This document shows, piece by piece, positions 1 to 5,169 of a stretch of 10,334 nucleotides of DNA. Under the pieces are notes generated by a model. It saw only the letters and a program-made list of their open reading frames with translations, did not search any database and was not told the DNA's origin. The first letter of the stretch is position 1. The number at the start of each line of letters is the position of its first letter. The stretch is taken from positions 1 through 10,334 of the forward strand of contig JBPCMS010000033.1 in NCBI GenBank assembly GCA_051002015.1, written 5' to 3'. This stretch comes from JACDBE01 sp051002015 (lineage in GTDB: Bacteria > Actinomycetota > Acidimicrobiia > Spongiisociales > UBA5794). A program made the translations under genes and the position numbers.

Positions 1-282
1 GGCGTGGCCGACCGACCAGGCGACGCACCACGACGAGATGCGGTCGAACAGCGCCTCCCGCTCGGGCTCGGTGAGCATCTTGGAGTCGCGGATCTTGTAC
101 ACCCGTCGATCGTGCGGGATGACGGCGGCGCCGACGGTCAGCGGTCCCGCCCATGCTCCCCGACCGACCTCGTCGACGCCGACCACGACGGTCCGGCCGG
201 CCTCCCAGTGGCGGCGCTCCACCTCCAGCCCGGGCGCCCGGCGCACCAGGGAGGGCCGCAGCTTGGGGGAGGTGGCCACCAC
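1..282 (-). CDS. rnhB: Ribonuclease HII, 5' part (cut by window edge)
   Basis: The first 94 codons of RNase HII are visible. This enzyme cleaves the RNA strand of RNA-DNA hybrids and removes misincorporated ribonucleotides. The hallmark first catalytic block reads GVDEVGRGAWAGPLTVGAAV (residues 35-54). It contains the acidic pair Asp37-Glu38 and is followed by the DSKMLTEPERE segment typical of the family. The remaining catalytic aspartates lie beyond the window. The GTG at 282 is chosen because a GGGAGG Shine-Dalgarno sequence lies 8 nt upstream; a second GTG at 279 is possible. The hydrolase stop codon is only 3 nt upstream, so the gene is probably co-transcribed and translated after it. 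The first ~30 residues, before the catalytic core, are a short basic extension of unknown role. Confidence 0.93.
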   Translation of the reverse strand, partial: MVATSPKLRPSLVRRAPGLEVERRHWEAGRTVVVGVDEVGRGAWAGPLTVGAAVIPHDRRVYKIRDSKMLTEPEREALFDRISSWCVAWSVGHA

Positions 283-285
283 GGG

Positions 286-1098
286 TCAAGCCTCCCGGAG
301 ATGGTCGTCGAGCCACACCGCCACGAAGTCGAGCACCTCGTCGCGCTCGGGCTCGTTGTGCATCTCGTGGCGCAACCCGGGCCACACCCTCCGCTCGACC
401 CCGGGCACCGCCGCCATCGGCTCGGACGCCCACGGCGGCACGACGGTGTCGTCGCCGCCGTGGATGACCAGCGTGGGGACCCTGATGGCGCCGACGGCCT
501 GGGCGGCCTCGGGCATCGCCCCCAGCAGGGCGGCCCCGAAGCGGGCGGTTCCCTTGATGTACACCAGGGGGTCGGCGAAGTAGGCCTCCCCCACCTTGGG
601 GTCGCGGGAGAGCTGCTCGCCCTTGAGCCCGGTCCCCATGCGGAGACCGGGTACAGCCCTGCCGAGGACGCTGGCGGCGATCCGCAGCGGGGCGGCGACG
701 TCGGCGCCGAGAGCAGGAGCGGAGAGCACGTAGAGGTCGGGCTGGGGGTGGTCGCTCACCGCGTAGAGGGTGGTGATGAGGCCGCCCATGGAGTGCCCGT
801 AGATCACCAGGGGCAGCTCGGAGCGGACCTCGGCGACCATCTCGGCCACGTCGCCGACGAACATGTCGAACCGGTCGACATCGACGTGGGCCCCGTCCGA
901 CAGCCCGTGGCCGCGCAGGTCGAACCCGTGGGTGTCGTACCCTGCGGCAGCGAAGAACCGGGCGACGTGGTCCCAACGGCCGCTGTGCTCCGACAGCCCG
1001 TGCACCAGGAGCATCGTCGCCTTGGCCGGTCCCGCCGGCCCCCAGTGCCTGGTGAGCAGGTCGAGATCGTCCCGGGTGTGATGCTGGCTGGTGTCCAC
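286..1098 (-). CDS. Alpha/beta hydrolase, monoacylglycerol-lipase type
   Basis: A 270-residue serine hydrolase of the Hydrolase_4 / lysophospholipase group. Visible elements are the oxyanion segment LLVHGLSEHSGRW (from residue 30), the strand-turn DLRGHGLS (60-67), the nucleophile elbow GHSMGG with Ser103, the acid Asp217 in HGGDD, and His244 in LRHEMHNE. The His-x-x-His-Asn-Glu ending is typical of monoacylglycerol lipase-like enzymes. No signal peptide is visible, so it probably acts in the cytoplasm on acylglycerols or related esters; the real substrate is unknown. An open frame extends to 1167 but would overlap ppgK by 62 nt. The GTG at 1098 is preferred because GAGG lies 5 nt upstream. 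A GTG at 1104, 1 nt after the ppgK stop, is the alternative. The gene lies tightly between ppgK and rnhB. Confidence 0.88.
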   Translation of the reverse strand: MDTSQHHTRDDLDLLTRHWGPAGPAKATMLLVHGLSEHSGRWDHVARFFAAAGYDTHGFDLRGHGLSDGAHVDVDRFDMFVGDVAEMVAEVRSELPLVIYGHSMGGLITTLYAVSDHPQPDLYVLSAPALGADVAAPLRIAASVLGRAVPGLRMGTGLKGEQLSRDPKVGEAYFADPLVYIKGTARFGAALLGAMPEAAQAVGAIRVPTLVIHGGDDTVVPPWASEPMAAVPGVERRVWPGLRHEMHNEPERDEVLDFVAVWLDDHLREA

Positions 1099-1105
1099 TG
1101 GCACC

Positions 1106-1840
1106 TCAGGAAGCGGCGGCGACGGCGGCACCGACGATACCGGCGTTGTTGCGCAGCTTGGCGGCAACCACCGGGCAGTCGACCCCGAGGTACGGGGCGA
1201 AGTCCTCGAACCGCTTGCTGATCCCGCCCCCGATGATCATCAGCTGCGGTGCGAACACCCGGTGGATCCGGTCGAGCAACCGATCGACCCGAGGCGCCCA
1301 CTCCTCGATGGTCAGCCCGTTCTCCTCGACCAGGCGGGCGGCGGTGGTCGCCTCGGCGATCTGGCCCTCGAACTCCATGAAGCCCAGCTCGACGTTGGGC
1401 ACCAGCGTGCCGTCGACGAACAGCCCGCTGCCCACCCCGGTGCCGAAGGTGAGCAGGATCACGACGCCGTCGACCCCCCCGCCCGCCCCGTACCGCATCT
1501 CCGCCACGCCGGCGGCGTCTGCGTCGTTGAGCACCGCCACCTTGCAGTCGAGCCGTCGCTCCAGGTCCCTGCGCACCGTGGTGTCGACCCACGACTCGTG
1601 GATGTTGGCCGCCGTCTTGGCCACCCCGTTGACGATGACGGCGGGGATGGCGACCCCGAGATCTCCCTTCCATCCCTGGCGGCGGATGACCTCCTCGATG
1701 GTGTCGTACACCGCGTCGGGGGTGGCGGGCCGCGGGGTGGGGATGCGGAGCCGATCGGCGGTCAGCTTTCCCCTCTTCAGGTCGACGGGGGCGCCCTTGA
1801 TCCCGGAGCCCCCCACGTCGACACCGAACAGAACCTTCAT
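1106..1840 (-). CDS. ppgK: Polyphosphate glucokinase (ROK family)
   Basis: A 244-residue kinase expected to phosphorylate glucose using inorganic polyphosphate and/or ATP. The N-terminal phosphate loop reads GVDVGGSGIKGAPVD (6-20). The glucose and catalytic block is LNDADAAGVAEMRYGAG with catalytic Asp106, and the second phosphate loop is LLTFGTGVGS (129-138). The C-terminal GGGIS and NNAGIVGAAVAA segments also fit. From memory, these blocks match actinobacterial PpgK proteins such as the M. tuberculosis enzyme along the whole length. One clear departure: the usual ExGH segment reads ELGF, so Phe154 replaces the histidine, while Glu151 is kept. The ATG at 1840 has GAGG 5 nt upstream. The open frame continues far upstream into gcvT, but that extension is antiparallel shadow-like sequence without family similarity. 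The gene leads the group ppgK-hydrolase-rnhB. Confidence 0.93.
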   Translation of the reverse strand: MKVLFGVDVGGSGIKGAPVDLKRGKLTADRLRIPTPRPATPDAVYDTIEEVIRRQGWKGDLGVAIPAVIVNGVAKTAANIHESWVDTTVRRDLERRLDCKVAVLNDADAAGVAEMRYGAGGGVDGVVILLTFGTGVGSGLFVDGTLVPNVELGFMEFEGQIAEATTAARLVEENGLTIEEWAPRVDRLLDRIHRVFAPQLMIIGGGISKRFEDFAPYLGVDCPVVAAKLRNNAGIVGAAVAAAS

Positions 1841-1914
1841 CGCATCCTCACCGGCCGTCGGCTGGTCGGCCGTGGAGAGTACACCGGGCGGGCCGGGCAC
1901 CGGTGTCGGCCGGG
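1841..1914. other. gcvT-ppgK spacer with inverted repeat and weak promoter candidate
   Basis: A 74-nt gap. It contains a 7-bp inverted repeat, ACACCGG at 1881-1887 and CCGGTGT at 1900-1906, with a 12-nt GC-rich loop. On the minus strand a TACTCT hexamer (1881 to 1876) could be a -10 element, giving a ~29-nt leader to ppgK. No convincing -35 element is seen. The hairpin has no U-rich tail, so it may be a weak terminator after gcvT or simply chance in GC-rich DNA. Confidence 0.35.
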
Positions 1915-2961
1915 TCAGCGGGCGATGAAGGGAGGATCGACCCTGCGGCCGGTCAGCTCGGTGCCCCGGACCTCGACCACGACCTCGGTGGCGTCCGTGT
2001 CCGGGGAGACGTAGCCCATCCCGATACCGCGTTCGAGCATCGGGCTGAAGTTGCCGCTGGCCACCGATCCCGCCGATTCGCCCACCCGGAGCGGGGATCC
2101 GTGCCTGGGGACCCTGCGATCGTCGAGGACGAACCCGACCAGTTGCTTGCCGATGCCATGGTCCCGCTGGACCTCGAGTGCGGGGCGGCCGACGAAGTCG
2201 TGTTCCCATTCCACCACCCACCCCAAACCGGCCTCGAGCGGGGTTGTCCCCGGATCGAGATCCTGACCCCACAGCGGGTAGCCCATCTCCAGCCTCAGGG
2301 TGTCGCGGGCCCCGAGACCGCACGGGGCGGCCCCGGCCTCGATCAGCTCGCGGTAGAGCCGCTCCCCGGCCGCCAGCGGGACGGCGATCTCGGCGCCCCG
2401 CTCACCGGTGTACCCGGTGCCCGCCACCCAGCACGGACCCCCGGCGTACCCGGTCTCGACCGTCCGGAACCGTTTGGGCACCACGCCGAGGACCTTCTCG
2501 ATGACCCCTGGCGCCTCCGGGCCCTGGACCGCCAGCAGCACCGTCTCGTGACGGACCGCGGTCACCGTCACCCCATCTGGGGCGTCGCCGGCGAACCGGC
2601 GCACGATCTCGTCGAAGTTGACGCCGTTGGGAAGCACCCAGAACCGGTCGCGGTCGAGCCACCACACGATGATGTCGTCCTCGACCCCGCCGGCGTCGTT
2701 GAGCGCCATCGTGTACTGGGCCCGGCCCGGCGCGATGGTGGCGACGTCGTTGCACAGCTGGCGGCGGATCAGGTCGATGCTCCCCGGGCCCTCAACGGTG
2801 AAGCGGCCCAGGTGGGACACGTCGAACACCCCGACGGCGCGGCGCACCGCCATGTGCTCGGCCAGCACCCCCTCGAACTGGAGCGGCATGGTCCAGCCGG
2901 CGAACTGGGTGAACCGGGCGCCCAAGGCGTCGTGGACGGCGGCCAGCGGTGTCTCAGCCAC
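1915..2961 (-). CDS. gcvT: Aminomethyltransferase (glycine cleavage T protein)
   Basis: This 348-residue protein is the T component of the glycine cleavage system. It transfers the methylene group from aminomethyl-lipoyl GcvH to tetrahydrofolate and releases ammonia. Family signatures are seen throughout: FAGWTMPLQF (20-29), VGVFDVSHLG (43-52), LNDAGGVEDD with the catalytic Asp95/96 pair, LAVQGP, TGYTGERG, CGLGARDTLRLEMGYPLWG and FSPMLERGIGMGYV. The length is close to that of E. coli GcvT. The start is a GTG at 2961, 9 nt after the stop of the upstream PD-(D/E)XK-like gene, with only a weak ribosome site, so coupling to the upstream gene is likely. Its partner gcvH is in this window, some 4.6 kb upstream in the same direction. 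The P protein gene (gcvP) is not in the window. Confidence 0.96.
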   Translation of the reverse strand: MAETPLAAVHDALGARFTQFAGWTMPLQFEGVLAEHMAVRRAVGVFDVSHLGRFTVEGPGSIDLIRRQLCNDVATIAPGRAQYTMALNDAGGVEDDIIVWWLDRDRFWVLPNGVNFDEIVRRFAGDAPDGVTVTAVRHETVLLAVQGPEAPGVIEKVLGVVPKRFRTVETGYAGGPCWVAGTGYTGERGAEIAVPLAAGERLYRELIEAGAAPCGLGARDTLRLEMGYPLWGQDLDPGTTPLEAGLGWVVEWEHDFVGRPALEVQRDHGIGKQLVGFVLDDRRVPRHGSPLRVGESAGSVASGNFSPMLERGIGMGYVSPDTDATEVVVEVRGTELTGRRVDPPFIAR

Positions 2962-2970
2962 GCCGGCGGC

Positions 2971-3426
2971 TCACGAAACGGCGGCGTCGCTGGTCTCGGC
3001 GCCCCCGAGATCGATCACCTGGGGGGGTCCCGGGATGCGTGACGGGGCGACCGGAAGCTCCTGATCGGCGAGATCGTCGAGCTCGTACTTCACCACGAGG
3101 TTGAGGTAGTCGCGCTGGTAGAAGATCTTGCAGTGGATGTCGGGATACTGCTGGCGGAGCTGCTTGACCTTGCGGTTCTTCTTGGTGACCAGCTTCTGGT
3201 TCATCGTGGTGATCTCGATGTATTGCTCCTCGCCCGGCAGGTAGAAGTCCGGTCTGAAGAACTTGGTGGGAGCCCCCACCTCGTCGAACTCGATGGCGAA
3301 CTCACGCGGCTCGTACTCCCAGACGATGTCGTAGAAGTCGAGCAGCTTGGCGAACTGGCGCTCGCTCTCGTGGGCGAAGTCGACCAGATCGGCCGGCGAC
3401 TGATCGAACTCGTCGCCCACGGTCAC
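2971..3426 (-). CDS. Uncharacterised protein with a PD-(D/E)XK nuclease-like core
   Basis: A 151-residue protein I cannot name. After a short acidic start, a helix with Glu22 (SERQFAKLLDFYDIVWEYEP, 21-40) leads into strands carrying FFRPDFYLPG (Asp60) and YIEITTM (Glu71). A basic stretch VTKKNRKVKQLRQQYP then precedes KIFYQRDY. This order of Glu helix, PDF strand, ExX strand and basic helix is the layout of PD-(D/E)XK phosphodiesterases. However, the usual lysine two residues after Glu71 is Thr73, so activity is uncertain; Lys82 or Lys83 could substitute. The GTG start overlaps the merR stop as GTGA (3423-3426), giving strong translational coupling; a second GTG lies two codons on. An open frame continues upstream to 3879, but that part lies antiframe to merR and lacks protein-like character. 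The C-terminal ~30 residues look disordered. Confidence 0.85.
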   Translation of the reverse strand: MTVGDEFDQSPADLVDFAHESERQFAKLLDFYDIVWEYEPREFAIEFDEVGAPTKFFRPDFYLPGEEQYIEITTMNQKLVTKKNRKVKQLRQQYPDIHCKIFYQRDYLNLVVKYELDDLADQELPVAPSRIPGPPQVIDLGGAETSDAAVS

Positions 3427-3926
3427 GTGCCGATCGCCTCGGCGGTGCCGGCCGCTTGGTCGGGGACGGGGAAGAGCATGTGGAGCTGGCCCTCCAGTTC
3501 CTCCTGCACCGGACCGACGGCGATCCCGAACACGCCCTGGCCGCGACGGAACACGTCGACCACCTCCTCGGCGCTGTGGGCGGCGTAGATGGTGGTGCCG
3601 TCGGAGAGCAGGGTGACGTCGGTGAGCGGCGAGTCGGAGCGGAGCTGCTCGCGCAGGATGTCGATGGCGGTGCGGATCTTCTGCAGGCTCATCCCGGCGT
3701 CGAGGAGCCGCTTGACCACCTTGAGCTGGACCAGGTCGGTGAACGAGTAGAGCCGCTGCGATCCCGAGCCCTGGGCCTTCTGGATCGAGGGATGGATCAG
3801 ACCGGTGCGCGCCCAGTAGTCGAGCTGCCGGTAGCTGATCCCCACGGTGCTGCACACCTGCGGGGCGCGGAAACCCCACTCGGCGCCGGTGCCGGCGACC
3901 TCGGCTTCAAGCGTGTGATCGGCCAC
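3423..3926 (-). CDS. MerR-family regulator, Rv1830/ResR type
   Basis: A 167-residue transcription factor. The MerR winged helix-turn-helix starts near residue 20 (FRAPQVCSTVGISYRQLDYWARTGLI). It continues with GSGSQRLYSFTDLVQLKVVKRLLDAG (wing and second helix pair) and a short dimerisation helix, MSLQKIRTAIDILREQL. The following SDGTTIY, AEEVVDVFRRGQGVFGIAVG segment matches what I recall of M. tuberculosis Rv1830 (ResR, called McdR in M. smegmatis), a regulator linked to growth and division. No metal-binding cysteine cluster of the MerR/CueR kind is visible. The GTG start has a perfect AGGAGG 9 nt upstream, unlike the leaderless-looking neighbours. Upstream lies a promoter with a 19-bp spacer spanned by a dyad, which suggests autoregulation. 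The stop overlaps the next gene's start. Confidence 0.93.
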   Translation of the reverse strand: MADHTLEAEVAGTGAEWGFRAPQVCSTVGISYRQLDYWARTGLIHPSIQKAQGSGSQRLYSFTDLVQLKVVKRLLDAGMSLQKIRTAIDILREQLRSDSPLTDVTLLSDGTTIYAAHSAEEVVDVFRRGQGVFGIAVGPVQEELEGQLHMLFPVPDQAAGTAEAIGT

Positions 3927-3935
3927 GTACCCGAA

Positions 3936-3941
3936 CCTCCT
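3936..3941 (-). promoter_or_regulatory. Shine-Dalgarno AGGAGG for the Rv1830-type merR gene
   Basis: A perfect AGGAGG on the minus strand, 9 nt before the GTG at 3926. It fixes that start codon and marks this gene as a leadered transcript. Confidence 0.8.
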
Positions 3942-3956
3942 GTCCCCGCCAAGGGA

Positions 3957-3987
3957 AGCTTACACCGACGTAATTCCGTCGGTCGAA
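3957..3987 (-). promoter_or_regulatory. Candidate MerR-type promoter with long spacer and central dyad
   Basis: On the minus strand, TTCGAC (3987-3982, weak -35) and TAAGCT (3962-3957, -10) are separated by 19 bp. The spacer and the edge of the -35 element hold a 7-bp dyad, ACCGACG and CGTCGGT, around GAATTA (3964-3983). A 19-bp spacer with a dyad in it is the known signature of promoters activated by MerR proteins through DNA distortion. The predicted transcript start is near 3950, leaving a ~24-nt leader that includes AGGAGG. The -35 is a poor match, so the assignment is inference. Confidence 0.55.
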
Positions 3988-3991
3988 CTAC

Positions 3992-4009
3992 CCGGGTGAA
4001 GTTACCCGG
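3992..4009. repeat. Inverted repeat upstream of the merR promoter
   Basis: Arms CCGGGT (3992-3997) and ACCCGG (4004-4009) around GAAGTT. It has the same 6-nt spacer as the dyad at 3964-3983 and lies just upstream of the proposed -35. Read on the minus strand it also gives CCGGGTA twice with a 14-bp period. It may be a second operator. Confidence 0.45.
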
Positions 4010-4021
4010 CGGCTCGGAGAG

Positions 4022-4030
4022 TTGTCAACA
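4022..4030 (+). promoter_or_regulatory. DnaA-box-like site (one mismatch)
   Basis: TTGTCAACA differs by one base from the actinobacterial DnaA box TTGTCCACA. It lies inside a 16-bp near-perfect palindrome (4019-4034) with arms GAGTTGT and ACAACTC. It faces the perfect box at 4036-4044 with 5 bp between them. Confidence 0.45.
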
Positions 4031-4035
4031 ACTCC

Positions 4036-4044
4036 TGTGGACAA
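4036..4044 (-). promoter_or_regulatory. DnaA box, perfect actinobacterial consensus
   Basis: The minus strand reads TTGTCCACA, the consensus DnaA box of Streptomyces and mycobacteria. It lies in the gap between the DUF151 gene and the Rv1830-type merR gene, about 50 bp upstream of the proposed merR -35. With the box at 4022-4030 it forms a convergent pair. No dnaA or dnaN gene is near and no AT-rich unwinding region is visible, so this is more likely a regulatory or titration site than an origin. Confidence 0.55.
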
Positions 4045-4065
4045 CCCCGGTGGAGGGTCGGGGGG

Positions 4066-4587
4066 TCAGCCCTGGCCACCGGTGTCGAAGTCGTCGGGCC
4101 GGACGTCGGCGAGGAACTCGCGGAAGCGGTGGATCTCGTCCTCCTCGACCGGCTCCCCGTCATCCCCGACAACGGACTCCTGGATCTCGACCCCGACCTC
4201 GTCGAGAACGGCCCTGGCGGCGAACAGCGGGGTGGCGGTGCGGGCGGCGAGGGCGACGGCGTCCGAGGGACGGACGGACAGATGCACCTCGTCACCGTTG
4301 CGGCGCATCACCAGATCGGCGAAATAGGTGCCCCCCGACAGCTCGGTCACCACCACCCGCTCGACCGACGCCCCGAGCGCCTCGACCACCAGCCTGAGAA
4401 GGTCGTGGGTCATGGGACGCTCCGGCTCGAATCCCTCCAGGGCGAGGGCGATGGCCGACGCTTCGTTGGTGCCGATCCAGATGGGGAGGTACCGGGTCCC
4501 GGCGGTCTCCCGGAGCAGGAGGATGGGCGTCTGGGTTGGAAGCTCCAGACGGACCCCGACCAGCTCCATCGGCACCGGATCGGTCAC
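4066..4587 (-). CDS. Bifunctional nuclease domain protein (DUF151, Rv1829 type)
   Basis: A 173-residue protein. The DUF151/BFN core is clear: PILLLRETAGTRYLPIWIGTNEASAIALALEGFEPERPMTHDLL (about 21-64), GGTYFADLVMRRNGDEVHLSVRPSDAVALAARTATPLFAARAVL, then an acidic linker and the conserved-looking tail RFREFLADVRPDDFD. From memory it aligns along its length with M. tuberculosis Rv1829. Some family members have been reported to have nuclease activity, but the cellular role in actinobacteria is not settled. The GTG at 4587 is chosen because TAGGGT lies 6 nt before it, a leaderless arrangement; an in-frame ATG at 4569 also precedes the conserved domain. It follows hpt by 12 nt, so it may be both read through from the garA unit and started from its own promoter. 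Confidence 0.92.
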   Translation of the reverse strand: MTDPVPMELVGVRLELPTQTPILLLRETAGTRYLPIWIGTNEASAIALALEGFEPERPMTHDLLRLVVEALGASVERVVVTELSGGTYFADLVMRRNGDEVHLSVRPSDAVALAARTATPLFAARAVLDEVGVEIQESVVGDDGEPVEEDEIHRFREFLADVRPDDFDTGGQG

Positions 4588-4593
4588 GGCTCC

Positions 4594-4602
4594 ACCCTAT
4601 CA
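4594..4602 (-). promoter_or_regulatory. Extended -10 for a leaderless DUF151 transcript
   Basis: The minus strand reads TGATAGGGT: a TGn extension plus TAGGGT (TANNNT), ending 6 nt before the GTG start. It overlaps the hpt stop codon. It also overlaps the left arm of a dyad, CCTATC (4596-4601) and GATAGG (4611-4616), which could be an operator. Confidence 0.5.
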
Positions 4603-5169
4603 CCGTCGCCGATAGGCGAAGGGGGTGAAGGAGTCGGGATCCTCGGTGAGGGCGGGGAGGTCCATCACCGCCCACAGCGAGCGCACGTTACGGAAGCGCC
4701 CCTCCCAGTCGAGGCCGTAGCCGAGCAGGAACTCGTCGCCGACCTCGAACCCTCGGTACTCGAGGGCGACATCGACGATCCGTCGCGACGCCTTGTCGAG
4801 CAGGGTCACCGTGGCCAGGCTGGCCACCCCGCGCAGCTCGAGCAGCCGGCGGAGAGCGGTCAGGGTCAACCCGGTGTCGACGATGTCCTCGACGATGATG
4901 ACGTGCCGGTTCTCCAACGACACCTCGGTGTCCATGGCAATCCCCACCCTCCCCTGGCCGCCGTACCGGGTGAGGGAGAGGAAGTCGACCTCGGCGGGGA
5001 CGCTGATCCGGCGGATGAGGTCGGCGGTGAAGATCACCGACCCGTTGAGCACCCCGACCAGCACCGGGTTTCGGTCGGCGTACTCGGTGGAGATGCGCTC
5101 GCCCAGCTGGGCGACCCGTTCGCCGAGGCGGGTCTCGGTGACCACCTCGACGAAACCGTCCTCGCTCAT
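4600..5169 (-). CDS. hpt: Hypoxanthine/guanine phosphoribosyltransferase-like protein
   Basis: A 189-residue type I phosphoribosyltransferase. The PRPP-binding motif VIIVEDIVDTGLTL spans residues 90-103 with Asp98 as the likely general base. GVLNGSVIFTADLI (39-52) is the pyrophosphate loop, and LLDKASRR with the C-terminal DEFLLGYGLDWEGRFRNV supply the purine-contact region typical of Hpt proteins. Expected reaction: hypoxanthine or guanine plus PRPP to IMP or GMP. Two departures from the classical E. coli-type enzyme are visible. The pyrophosphate loop has LNG rather than LKG or LRG, and the flexible loop reads LTRYGG where SSY is usual. I recall similar variants among actinobacterial Hpt-like proteins, so the substrate could differ. 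The ATG overlaps the carboxypeptidase stop as ATGA (5166-5169). Confidence 0.88.
   Translation of the reverse strand: MSEDGFVEVVTETRLGERVAQLGERISTEYADRNPVLVGVLNGSVIFTADLIRRISVPAEVDFLSLTRYGGQGRVGIAMDTEVSLENRHVIIVEDIVDTGLTLTALRRLLELRGVASLATVTLLDKASRRIVDVALEYRGFEVGDEFLLGYGLDWEGRFRNVRSLWAVMDLPALTEDPDSFTPFAYRRR

Noticed and set aside
4..1221. Long plus-strand open frame
   Set aside because: It lies antisense to rnhB, the hydrolase and ppgK, all with clear family motifs. Its translation is rich in Gly, Arg, Pro and His without domain character, as expected of GC-rich shadow frames.
1841..2323. N-terminal extension of PpgK
   Set aside because: Runs into gcvT in another frame, and the ATG at 1840 with GAGG matches the family N-terminus.
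1903..3042. Plus-strand open frame opposite gcvT
   Set aside because: Antisense shadow of gcvT, which is unambiguous; no recognisable protein motif.
3423..3926. Mercury or copper resistance regulator
   Set aside because: The MerR fold is present but the metal-binding cysteines and any mer or cop genes are absent; the similarity is to the Rv1830 group.
4019..4044. Chromosomal replication origin
   Set aside because: Only two DnaA-like boxes, no AT-rich stretch, and no dnaA, dnaN or rpmH nearby.
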